Assembly: GCA_944739405.2 (NCBI GenBank)
Contig: OX123199.2
Location: 3,709,898 to 3,773,897 of the forward strand
DNA: 64,000 nucleotides
Reading direction: 5' to 3'
Origin: Euclidia mi
Lineage: Eukaryota > Arthropoda > Insecta > Lepidoptera > Erebidae
Below are positions 55,487 to 64,000 of the stretch, in pieces. A program made the translations under genes and the position numbers. The notes below the pieces were generated by a model. That model worked only from the letters and a program-made list of their open reading frames with translations, was not told where the DNA came from and ran no database searches. Numbering within the stretch: position 1 is the stretch's first letter; each line of letters starts with the position of its first letter.

Positions 55487-55735
55487 AGTCCACCTGTGCC
55501 TTTGGTAGATCTGCAAAGCTAAGCGGGATTTACAGAGGTCTCTTATTGGATGGGTGAGTGTGTGGCATTTCCAATAAAGCACTGCCTTTCTTTGGAGGGC
55601 TTGCAAAGGCGTCAGTCCTGGTTCTTCACAGGACACGAATCGTTAGACTATCTCGGAGACCTTCAGCGGTCTATAAACACCGACACCAGAGCTGGCAATA
55701 CACTCAAACGAAATGAAAATCTAGACCTCGTCATA
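55487..55735 (+). repeat. 5S-rRNA-derived SINE
   Basis: GATCTGCAAAGCTAAGC (55508) and CTTATTGGATGGGTGAGTG (55540) align in order and spacing with GATCACCGAAGTTAAGC and TACTTGGATGGGTGACC of animal 5S rRNA, including the A and C boxes of the RNA polymerase III promoter. The downstream body (TCTCGGAGACCTTCAGCGGT, ACACCAGAGCTGGCAATACA) is not 5S, so this is a SINE3-type element and not a 5S gene. It ends near AAACGAAATGAAAAT. Confidence 0.65.
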
Positions 55736-55907
55736 GTGAGTTGTTTAATTACATAACTTTTTGACCCCAGTGTACGCCATTTAGAATATTGTGTGACCTC
55801 ACATAGCTTATCTAACTGATTACAATCAGATCGCTTCTTACAACATCTAATTTATCAAATCAAGCGAAGTGGCTGAAACCAAAACCCACAATGTTCTACC
55901 CGACTAG

Positions 55908-56312
55908 GGCAATAATACGCCCATCATCCTCCTAGCGTTATCCCAGTTTCAACCTGGGGTCCGCTTTCTAGTCTAACCGGATTTGGCGGAATATTAGCTC
56001 TTCCACGGAGCGACTGCTTGTCTGACCTCCGCAACCCGAAGGGATACCGATATTCCATGGTCTGGTCGGTACTGACGACCTATAACGACTGTCAAAGATC
56101 TTCATGACAGCCGGGACCGACGGCTTAACGTGCTCTCCGAGGCACGAGACAAGCGATAATTAACAATTCAATACAATAACTCCGAAAAGTCAGTGGTGCG
56201 CGCCGTGGATCCGAACCCGATACCCTCTGCATGGCAGTCCGTTGGTATCTCCACTAGGCTATCGCTGCCTTTTTGGCAATAAAACGCCCATCCCTGGCAA
56301 TAATACGCCCAT
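55908..56312. repeat. Target-site duplication of S4 plus an extra tandem copy
   Basis: GGCAATAATACGCCCAT at 55908-55924 recurs at 56275-56291 (one change) and again at 56296-56312. The first two flank SINE S4. The third is a tandem neighbour, so the target was probably already a direct repeat of about 21 bp. Confidence 0.85.
55919..56270 (-). repeat. tRNA-headed SINE, family S4, full length
   Basis: On the minus strand: GGCAGCGATAGCCTAGTGG (A box), CGGGTTCGGATCCACGG (B box), AGTTATTGTATTGAATTG, GAGAGCACGTTAAGCCGTCG, CTTCGGGTTGCGGAGGTCAG and the end GATAACGCTAGGAGGATGAT. About 350 bp. The fragments at 33832, 40478, 44694 and 49840 are its 3' parts. Confidence 0.88.
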
Positions 56313-56327
56313 CGCACTAATATTTAT

Positions 56328-56535
56328 TGCTAGAGGATGCCCGCGGTTACACCCGCGTTATTTAAGGCTAATGCTCCGCTCCCGTCGCTCATAGCGCGAT
56401 GTTATATAGCCTTTAGCCTTCCTCAATAAATGGGCTATCTAACACTGAAAGATTTGTTCAAATCGGACCAGTAGTTCCTGAGATTAGCGCGTTCAACCAA
56501 ACAAACAAACTCTTCAGCTTTATATATTAGTATAA
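56328..56535. repeat. Dispersed repeat family A copy
   Basis: TAGAGGATGCCCGCGGTTAC, TTATTTAAGGCTAATGCTCC, AGCCTTCCTCAATAAATGGG, ACAAACAAACTCTTCAGC and TATATATTAGTATAAGAT. Same orientation as 56895 and 5232. Confidence 0.82.
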
Positions 56536-56635
56536 GATACACATTTTAGAATTAGCACTTAACACTTAAAACGCGTAAGTAATTATCATTAAAGTAGGTA
56601 TTATATTCTATTGAACTTTATTTTAAACTGTAAAG

Positions 56636-56850
56636 TGAAATGGCCCTTGGAGGAGAAAGGGTCTGGAGTGGCCACTCACCATACGTACAAGACACGAGCA
56701 GCACAGGTAGGGCGCCCGCAAGCTGGACCGACGGTCTTATTGAGGATCGCGAGCAGCAGATGGATGTGGGCGGCTCAAGATTGGTCTATGTGGAGGGATT
56801 AGAGGCAGGCCTATGTCCAACAGTGGACAACTTTCAGCTGATACGATAAT
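56636..56850 (+). pseudogene. LINE ORF2 C-terminal fragment with CAGCAGTGGAC-type tail
   Basis: Overlapping frames give WSGHSPYVQDTSST/RPQA...TDGLIE, then SSRWMWAAQDWSMWRD, then LEAGLCPTVDN. Together these match the conserved C-terminus (SRWM.AAQDR..W..LGEAYVQQW) of a non-LTR reverse transcriptase with two frameshifts. The tail GGCCTATGTCCAACAGTGGA is the one reused by family E and S3 repeats. Confidence 0.8.
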
Positions 56851-56894
56851 GTTAAAGTGGAATGCTGGCTCCAATGTGAAAGTTTTTTATGATA

Positions 56895-57108
56895 GCACTA
56901 GAGGATGCCCGCGGTTACACCCGCGTTATTAAAGGTACTGCTCCGCTTCCGTCGCTCATAGCGCGATGCTATATAGCATATAGCCTTCCTCGATAAATGG
57001 GCTATCTAACAGTTAAAGAATTTTTCAAATCGGACCAGTAGTGCCTGAGATTAGCGCGTTCAACCAAACAAACAAACTCTTCAGCTTGATATATTAGTTA
57101 GTATAAGA
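56895..57108. repeat. Dispersed repeat family A copy
   Basis: Close relative of 56328, starting CACTAGAGGATGCCCGCGG and ending CTTGATATATTAGTTAGTAT. The two copies are 360 bp apart in the same orientation around a LINE fragment. Confidence 0.82.
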
Positions 57109-57534
57109 TATGCGCTTCGCCGTGCCGTGCGCTATTAATATAAATCCCATAGTATTCCATCATTTATTTATAGATGGCATCTCATTCTCAACAATGCTGA
57201 ATACGCTACATACCTATAACATTCTAGCTAAGCTGTACACTACAAGAGGTAAACTGAAACTAAATTGGAAAATTCGTTATATAACCCGTTAATTAGGTCG
57301 AGAAAAGTGAAATTCGAACTGTGCATGAAAATGGCTAGCAAGACGGTGTTGACTTTTTAAATGAGAAAAGATTTTTTATATTCTGAATCAGAAGCTGTAA
57401 TTAAATGTTTCATCGCACTGCCTTTGCGGTCCACTGCTGGACATAGGCCTTTACTTACTTGCATTATAAGAGCATTGTGAGTCATTATATTCCGTGTGGT
57501 GACGGATTAAGAATACGGAATGTCACCACCCCAT
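57109..57534. other. AT-rich stretch with a short LINE tail relic
   Basis: GGTCCACTGCTGGACATAGG at 57429-57448 is the inverse of the CAGCAGTGGAC tail. No gene. Confidence 0.5.
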
Positions 57535-57740
57535 ATCATCCCATGGGTGTCGCAAGAGCCGACAGAGGGAGTATATTATCCAGAGAACAGCACTGTTAGA
57601 GAAGGAAAACTTGATACAAAACCTATACCAACCCGTTTGGCCAGCGTGGTATAGTATGCCAATTCCTCCTTTCAAAGGAGAGGCCTAGTCCAGCAGTGGA
57701 CTGTTAAAGGCTGATGATGATGATGATGATGATGAGTCAT
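57535..57740 (+). repeat. Dispersed repeat family E, full copy with (GAT)n tail
   Basis: ATCATCCCATGGGTGTCGCA, AAAGGAGAGGCCTAGTCCAG, CAGTGGACTGTTAAAGGCTG and then GATGATGATGATGATGATGA. Near-identical to 33605. Confidence 0.82.
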
Positions 57741-58133
57741 TATAACAATTTGGCCTGGTATACCACGCTGGTCAGATGTTGGTATAGGCTCTGATGTCCA
57801 GTTTTCAGTGTCTTCCCAAAGTTACTATTTGCTTTAAGTATATTCCTTAGCTGATTCTTTGGACAAGCACTGCTTAAAATTAGGAAATGGAACTTCTTTA
57901 TCAGCCTTAACAGATCACTGCTGAACTAGGCCTCTATTTTGAAAGAAGGTTTTGACTTGATTGGTAGGTGGTTGTTATTAAGTTTCCTTCACTTCCAGTG
58001 TTGTGCTCTACGTAATATTATTATGCTCCCCCTGTCTATTTTTTTCTTCTCGCCACTTTGGATTCATCACTGAACTCTTTAATTCTGAACTTCTGAAGTG
58101 GCGGGGAAGGAGATATGATTTTAAGTATACATT
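57741..58133. other. AT-rich stretch with an inverted family E remnant
   Basis: GGCCTGGTATACCACGCTGG (57751) and TAACAGATCACTGCTGAACTAGG (57908-57930) look like an inverted, diverged family E copy. No gene. Confidence 0.45.
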
Positions 58134-58378
58134 GCCTCCGTGGTCCAGTGGATAGCGTATGCGACTGCTGATCGGAGGTCCCGGGTTCGATTCCCGGGTT
58201 GGGCAAGTGTTACTAGGTTTTTCCGAATTCTCAGTAGCAGCACGGAGTCTGGTGATGTGCCCGGTAAGGGCAATAGGCTCGCCCCCTATTACGTGGGACC
58301 TAAAAATTCATGGCGAAATGTGGGTGTAATATTACACCTCTGCCTACCCTTTCGGGGATTCAGGCGTGAGTCTATACT
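58134..58378 (+). repeat. tRNA-headed SINE, family S1
   Basis: GCCTCCGTGGTCCAGTGGAT, GGGTTCGATTCCCGGG, CTCAGTAGCAGCACGGAGTC and tail CTACCCTTTCGGGGATTCAG. Near-identical to 46267. Confidence 0.92.
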
Positions 58379-58639
58379 ATTGCGAATTGCCTTTTTCTGT
58401 AAAAATTCTTTACCATCAGTGGTGAATTTCTTTTAGATCTCTGTGAGCCTAAATAGTTTCCATTATCCATTTAACTTATGTGTAACGTTATATAGATAAG
58501 TACTCATGATTAGCGTTTTGTTTTACACGTCACAGTAAGGGTTGGAAATAAAGTATTTTCATAAACTTTATTTGTATACAAAAGTATAAAGTATAATTGC
58601 CAAAAATAAAGTAGGATACGTTATTATAAAGTATGGTTG

Positions 58640-58965
58640 ACGGACCTAATAGAACGACCACACACAAGTAGCAAGTTGCAACCCGCGGCCGGCCGGCGGC
58701 CTGCCCGGACGGTCATGCCGGCGGCTCATTCGTGCGACCAGGCCGGCGGCTTTGGGTGCCGCCGCGCGCACGCGGCTTGCTGGGGTCATAGGGCATCTAC
58801 AGAACATATTGGCGGGGTAAATGCATCGATATTGTACTTAATTAGAAAAATTTCATACTAACTTTGAGCCTCAATATCTCCTGAACCAGTAATTTCCCAG
58901 GTATGGTGCCGAAGTAAAAAATGTTCGTAGTGATTGGTACAACATGGGATTTCAGTTTTCGTTAA
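58640..58965. repeat. Family C repeat with an unusually GC-rich leader
   Basis: 58680-58785 is a very GC-rich block (GCGGCCGGCCGGCGGCC and similar) in AT-rich DNA. It leads into AGAACATATTGGCGGGGTAA, TGAGCCTCAATATCTCCTGA and GGTATGGTGCCGAAGTAAAA, which recur at 62510 without the GC block. The class is unknown. Confidence 0.55.
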
Positions 58966-59222
58966 GGGTCTTTTTACACTCTGTATGTCATTTTTGATAA
59001 ATATGACATTGACACTTTGTTCAATTTTCGTTCCGTTAGCGACATCATTTATATTAGTATCAGTTAAAGGGGAATACTATTTATGACACCATATTTAAAT
59101 TCGATCGAAACTGTATTTTACATAAATAAAATTACAAGAATTGGTCTTCAGATGGCAGTGGTTCAGAGGAAAGGCTAACATTGTTAGACTAGTTTCCGGA
59201 TGTCAGGCTCCAAGGTCTTAGA

Positions 59223-59421
59223 TTTTTTTTTAAAGTCAATTCCCGAATAAATCGTGTGTCGCGGGGGACTTTACAAACATACAACCAACGGACACAATGA
59301 ACACCCAGACTGGAAACAACAATTTATGGATCACACAGTGTTGTCTCAGGTGGGCATCGAACCCACAACACTCGGCGCAGTGTCAAGCGGCGACGGATGA
59401 CGGTTTGAACATTAAACCACT
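59223..59421 (-). repeat. tRNA-headed SINE, family S5
   Basis: On the minus strand GTGGTTTAATGTTCAAACCG (disturbed A-box region), GTGGGTTCGATGCCCACC (B box with one change), GGGTGTTCATTGTGTCCGTT, AAAGTCCCCCGCGACACACG and an A-run. Older than the copy at 47893. Confidence 0.8.
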
Positions 59422-59549
59422 AAAGTTATGTTTAAGATGTTTTATTATATGTATAAATATCTATATGAGATATATTAAACCAACCTATCCTAACTAAATT
59501 AACCGTCTATTTTTAAGATTAGATTTTAGATTCAGATCTTAGCATTATC

Positions 59550-60390
59550 AAAACAATTACCGCCCATTAGCCCTTTTGCCAACCGCCTCAAATATTCGAA
59601 AAAGCCATGTGCAGCTGAGTTTATAATTTCTGTAAAATATTCAATGAATGCCAAAACGGCTTTAGAAAGAATAGATCAACCACATTAGCAATCTATTAAT
59701 TTATACAGGAGACTCTTAACATCTTAAATGACAGAAAATATGCAGTTGGATTACTTCTCGACATGACAAAAGCCTACGATAAAGTTCAATACCATATATT
59801 ACCACAGAATAATTAATAGATATTACTAAAAAAAACTAGAAGGAATCAGCTTTCGTGGCGAGGCTCATAAATGGTCATATTTAAGAAACAGACAACATCA
59901 CGTAGAAATAACATTTTATAATCATAAAATCCATGAAATTGAATGTATCAGATCCAATACGAAAATAATTAACACTTCTATCTCACAAGGTATAGTCCTT
60001 GGGTGTCTCTTATTTCTGATATATATTAATGACCTTCCTAGACACATAGATGGACCATGCGTTCTATTCGCGGACGACATTTCTCTTATCACCTCATCTA
60101 AAAACAATATTAACGTAAACGAACAGCTATCAAATACGCTTAACAAAACAATATCTTGGATGAACGACCATAACCTTGAAATGAACTTTACAAAAACTAA
60201 AATTATGCCTTTCCACCCCCGTCAAAGGCTCCATTACAATTGAACTTCATTTACAAAATATTAGCTTTTCTATAGAAGGCCTGACCTCCGTAAACCAACA
60301 GATACAAAGATACTGTTATAATGTCACCCAGAACAACAACAATCTTATAAGATGGAAGCTATCACATATTAAATGTTTGCGGTTAAACTC
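59550..60390 (+). pseudogene. Jockey-like LINE reverse transcriptase pseudogene
   Basis: The RT core is readable across several frames: NNYRPLALLPTASN near 59555, GLLLDMTKAYDKVQYHIL near 59750 (first catalytic Asp), RGEAHKWSYLRNRQHHVEI near 59860, SISQGIVLGCLLFLIYINDL near 59980, and VLFADDISLI near 60065 with an intact FADD box. Then comes SWMNDHNLEMNFTKTKIM. Stops and shifts occur near 59660 and 59810. The 3' end is not found; it fades near 60390. Not the same family as LINE A or LINE B. Confidence 0.88.
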
Positions 60391-60654
60391 AGTGACCGTG
60401 ACTGTCTCACAAGCGCGGATATTATTGAGTGGCGATGGATCGCAATAATTATGTGATGACTCAGCAATGGATATATTGGTAAGTCAATAACTTATCTCCA
60501 CATTCTTTGGTGGCCATTCGGCAATTTATTTGGATTTATCCAAATATGATAAGGCGTAACGATTGATCTAAGAGCTCGTTCTCACAAAGCGGACCGACTA
60601 TTTTGTCGGTACGTGTAAATACACGGATACACTTGTCACATTACAATTCATTCA

Positions 60655-61057
60655 CCGTGTGGTTGACGGCATAGAATACAAGTGTCACCACCCCTTATCT
60701 TCTTGTGGATGTCGTAAGTGGCGACTAAGGGATACCACGATGCAAATACCATCTTTGCGTAGAGACGGAAAACTCGACATCAAACTCTATACGACTGCCT
60801 CGTTGGTCTCGCGGCATAAATGTGCGCGTGGGATCGGGAGGTCCCGGGTTCGATCCCTGGGTCGGGCAGTGTTATTGTGTTTTTCTGTCACGAAATTCTC
60901 AATAGCAGCACAGAGTCTGGAAATGTGCCCGGTACGGCAATAGGCTCGCCCCTTATTACGTGGGACTAAAGTATATCTGGCGAAAAGTGGGTGTAGTAAT
61001 AGTAAATACACCTCTGCGTACCTCTTTGGGGTTATAGGCGTGAGACTATGTATGTAC
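60655..61057 (+). repeat. SINE S1 long form, full length
   Basis: Starts CCGTGTGGTTGACGGC, leader with ATGTCGTAAGTGGCGACTAA, head GCCTCGTTGGTCTCGCGG, B box GGGTTCGATCCCTGG (60846), body with a small TAGTAAATA expansion, and tail GGGGTTATAGGCGTGAGACT then GTATGTAC. Pairs with 48871 as the reference for the family. Confidence 0.9.
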
Positions 61058-61750
61058 AATACATAAGACACTTCAAGTTCATACTATATTGCGATCTGGG
61101 CATCTAGACATCTCTTTGCAGTGGTAAAACGTTCGCCAAAGATATTGATGCAGTATTTTTCTCAACTCCGTTTAAATTTTTACAGTGTCATACAAAATCA
61201 GATGGTATATCCGATGTATATCCGCCTCCTTAGACGACCGATAAAATATCGATGGGTATAGTGAGTGGTAGTGGTATAGTGAGAACAGCCACCTAATAAT
61301 TTAGTACCCAGTTTTCACTTTACTTATAAACGTTTATGCCAATCGCATTTTATATAAATTGTCAAAACCCAGTGAATACTTCCTAATAAAATTAATCTTG
61401 TTCTAAACATATCCCTATTTATACGAATAAATTCTGCTTACCCACTAAGCTATTCACCTTGAAAGTTTCATAAAGAGCCGTGTGCCGTGAAAGCTGCGGT
61501 TCACTTAAAGACAACATATGATCTAGAGTAACATGGTAAGTTATATGACCTGGATAACTTCGAAATAACTTTGTTATAAATAGTACTAGCGTTAGTGTGT
61601 ACCTAAACATGTATAGCTGTTACATATTCATAGCTATGGCATTATTTTGTCAAGCAAATCAAATTATAGTTCGCTCTACACATAATCGAACCGCATAGAG
61701 CCTATTTTACTTACTTAGACGGCCTTGCTGCTTCTATAGTGACAGACAGC
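61058..61750. other. AT-rich stretch, no gene seen
   Basis: No feature recognised. Confidence 0.4.
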
Positions 61751-61806
61751 GTTGTATAAATTGTGCCGCTATTGGCATATGCCAGTATCGGCACAATTTA
61801 TACAAC
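61751..61806. repeat. 56-bp near-perfect palindrome
   Basis: GTTGTATAAATTGTGCCG (61751-61768) is exactly mirrored at 61789-61806. The centre (TGGCATATGCCA) is itself palindromic, giving two 28-nt arms with a few mismatches and no loop. It may be the core of a small MITE. Confidence 0.85.
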
Positions 61807-61821
61807 CCTGTTCACATTATG

Positions 61822-61990
61822 GACAGAAATAGCTTAGTGGAGACCCCAGAAGACTACTACACAAAGGGTATCGGGTTCGAATCCACGGCGCACACCAATG
61901 ACTTTCAAGTTAAGTGTGTCTTGTAAGTGCGTATTAAATTGTATGTCATCGCTTGCTTACAACGCCGTGAGGAAACCTGCATGTTTGTGA
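61822..61990 (+). repeat. tRNA-headed SINE, family S3, 5' half
   Basis: CAGAAATAGCTTAGTGGAG (A box), CGGGTTCGAATCCACGG (B box), CATCGCTTGCTTACAACG and GAGGAAACCTGCATGTTTG. The 3' half with CCCAGCAGTGGG is missing. Confidence 0.8.
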
Positions 61991-62509
61991 CATATGCATA
62001 ATATTGCTGAAATAACAAATATGGTATATCTGTCTATTTAAACGTACCGAGAAAACAGACAGGTCTGACTACCAACCAGTCCATAGCAACAAAGGCTGTC
62101 AATAAATGTCAGAACGCCCCACATATACCCTACATACCTATTTCATATTATTAAAACATATCACATACATACCTAATACGACACGACCTTTACTTAGTAT
62201 GGTCTCGACTTCAACTTATAACATTTAGAACTCACCGCAATACTTGAAGAATAATTGTGGTACCTTCGCCCTGCAGTTGGCACCAGATAATCTATGCTTA
62301 CCTGTAAACAAGAAAATGAGACATTAATACAGGTCGTCACTAGACCCATCACCAAGCCGAAGTCTACTCGTTTTGGACATCATGCCAAGTCATACTAACC
62401 AAAAATAAAACTTGGGATTTATTTTTCAAATAATCACATTTTTAAGCCGCAATTAAAAGTGTGCGCGTGTATTTTTTGAAATACTTACTTATCCATGGGT
62501 GCATAGGAC
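61991..62509. other. AT-rich stretch, no gene seen
   Basis: No feature recognised. Confidence 0.4.
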
Positions 62510-62690
62510 ATCCGTAGAACAGGTGTGGTAATTACATCGATTTTGTACCAAATTAAAAAAAATGCATAGTATGCATAGAAGATATTGAGGCTCAAATTAG
62601 CCTCAATATCTTCTGAACCAGTAATTTCCCAGGTATGGTGCCGAACTAAAAAATGTTCGTAATGATTGGTACAATGAACATATACGCCAA
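62510..62690. repeat. Family C repeat with a perfect 15-bp-arm hairpin
   Basis: CCGTAGAACAGGTGTGG, CATCGATTTTGTACC and GGTATGGTGCCGAACTAAAA match 58797-58965. GAAGATATTGAGGCT (62578-62592) and its exact complement (62599-62613) form a hairpin with a 6-nt loop not present in the 58.9-kb copy. Confidence 0.65.
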
Positions 62691-63639
62691 ATGTTGGCTT
62701 CTTGTGCCTAGTAATTTCAGCTATGCGTAGTATATCAGTTAATACAGTCCGTTCTTAGCTTCTTAAATATACAAATATGATACGTAATAGGTAATTCTGG
62801 TGTTCTCACGTACAAAATGCTATTAAAGCGATCGCATCGAGTACAGCAAATCCCGTGTGGGTTGTTTACGAGTGACTTCCTACATAACTATCCGATAGAT
62901 ACCTACTACTTCGCATCGGTAAGACCTATAGCTTAAATGTCAGGCAATAGATAGAATGTTCATCAATAGTTGTATTTTACCTTATAGGATTCAAATAACG
63001 ACACAAAATAAATTACTTACCGTTATAAAACATTATTTAACCTTATAAAAACTAATTAAGCAAATTTTATTTTCAGCCTTCTAAAATCTTTAAAGTATAA
63101 GTACCTATATTCTGATCGACGACTCACATAATGAAAGGCAGTCGTAATACACGTTGAAACATGCTGATCCTATCTACGACGCGCAAAGAATGATCGAGCG
63201 CGTCTATTCATAAACTCAGATATATTCAAAAGGGCGTGCCTTATATTGATAACACGATACCGCTATGTACAAACGACACCAGGGGCGAAGGGTAACATAC
63301 ATCGCGATGCTCAATCATGTAGGCAAACAGAAAGGAAAAGATAATAAAATCTTTCACCTATACACGAATATTTAAATGAGGCCCAGCATTAGCATAATAT
63401 GAAGTGGGGAGAAGGAGGTCAACACACAGAAGGCTGTAGTTCAGTTGCGATACGGAACACGAAGGGCACAAGCCACCTCGCCGAATGACGTATACAATTA
63501 GGCTGCTTTTCTAGACACATGTATATTTGTACCCACATGAGAATCTATCAAATGGTAACCTACAGTCTCTTACTTACTTATAATGCTACAAACCATCAGT
63601 GATTTAAAGAATATTGTCAAATTAATTATTTCATTAACT
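62691..63639. other. AT-rich stretch, no gene seen
   Basis: No feature recognised. Confidence 0.4.
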
Positions 63640-63865
63640 TTATCTTTAACTAGACGACGCCAGCAGCTACGCCTGCAATTTCTTTAAATTTACCCGTTTT
63701 GGCAGATCCCGTGGGAATTTCGGGAAATCCCTTCTTAGTGCACCCCTACGGTCCCCAAGGAACATACATGCCAAATTTCAGCCTGCTGCGCCCAATAGTT
63801 TCGGCTGTAGCGTGTCTGTCAGTCAGTCAGTAACGCAAGTATTTTATATATTAAGATTATTACTC
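63640..63865. repeat. Dispersed repeat with GACGACGCCAGCAGCTACG start
   Basis: CTAGACGACGCCAGCAGC, ATCCCGTGGGAATTTCGGG, CCCCAAGGAACATACATGCC, AATTTCAGCC and GTCAGTCAGTCAGTAACG. It is a common type of lepidopteran short repeat ending in TTTTATATATTAAGATT. A fragment of the same type lies at 32070-32165. Confidence 0.6.
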
Positions 63866-64000
63866 ATTAAATTGTAACTTAACATTCAATTTAAACCATA
63901 CCATTTGTACCTGTACCATATCCTGATACGCTAGGCAAAATAAGTTAAACAAATAAATCTATGGTCATCTACATTTTATAATTATTGTCACCGCACTTTT

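Noticed and set aside
55500..55560. 5S rRNA gene
   Set aside because: Only internal promoter blocks match; the flanking stem sequences and the 3' part are not 5S.
59922..60146. Minus-strand 74-codon frame
   Set aside because: Antisense of the reverse transcriptase pseudogene around its FADD box.
60659..60943. A conserved 94-codon protein (also 48982-49266)
   Set aside because: The same frame appears because both loci are long-form SINE S1 copies; the frame crosses the tRNA-like head and is incidental.
1..64000. Endogenous viral sequence, toxin gene or bacterial transfer
   Set aside because: No viral structural, polymerase or toxin motif was found; all reverse transcriptases belong to non-LTR elements.

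Overview
The window looks like nuclear DNA of a moth or butterfly (Lepidoptera). It is AT-rich and carries, in many copies, repeat types usual in that order: tRNA-headed SINEs, RTE-like and CR1/Jockey-like LINEs, mariner and Tc1/mariner relatives, palindromic MITEs, and short dispersed repeats that begin near CCGCGGTTTCACCCGCG. I found no host protein gene, true tRNA or rRNA gene that I can defend. The window is best read as repeat-dense intergenic or intronic sequence. The one place that looks like host regulatory DNA is a low-repeat stretch near 50.5-51.45 kb with a TATA-like box at 51257.

Layout. 0.4-1.7 kb: dead mariner. 2.4-5.0 kb: 5'-truncated LINE with an 835-codon open frame. 5.2-14 kb: repeats, a G-quadruplex motif, a MITE, SINEs and RTE 3' tails in otherwise plain AT-rich DNA. 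14.0-20.0 kb, minus strand: an apparently complete CR1-like LINE with an intact ORF1 (coiled coil plus SGNH-like domain) and an intact ORF2 (endonuclease plus reverse transcriptase). ORF2 has no usable ATG and is joined to ORF1 by a TTTAAAC -1 slippery site just before the ORF1 stop codon. 20-31 kb: dispersed repeats, two MITEs and a 620-bp foldback element built from palindromes of the AGTCAAAAGTA type. 31.2-31.6 kb: a 391-bp retroelement with a 14-bp target duplication, inserted in a SINE, whose first 86 nt fit an HDV-like ribozyme fold. 41.4-42.3 kb: a perfect 164-bp inverted repeat inside a larger element. 42.9-43.9 kb: a Tc1/mariner-type transposase pseudogene split by a LINE fragment. 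45.5-46.0 kb: a SINE split by a palindromic MITE. 47-49 kb: a pile-up of LINE tails and SINEs. 53-56 kb: two 5S-rRNA-like SINE copies and a long tRNA-SINE with a clear target duplication. 59.5-60.4 kb: a Jockey-like reverse transcriptase pseudogene.

How the parts relate. Several SINEs end with the same stem-loop and (GTAT)n tail as the RTE LINE fragments, and other repeats share a CAGCAGTGGAC...GATGATGA tail with a second LINE type. This suggests that SINEs use LINE machinery by copying LINE 3' ends. The nested insertions give relative ages: SINE before MITE, SINE before ribozyme-bearing element, transposon before LINE fragment. All calls come from reading the sequence and recalled family knowledge; no searches were run.
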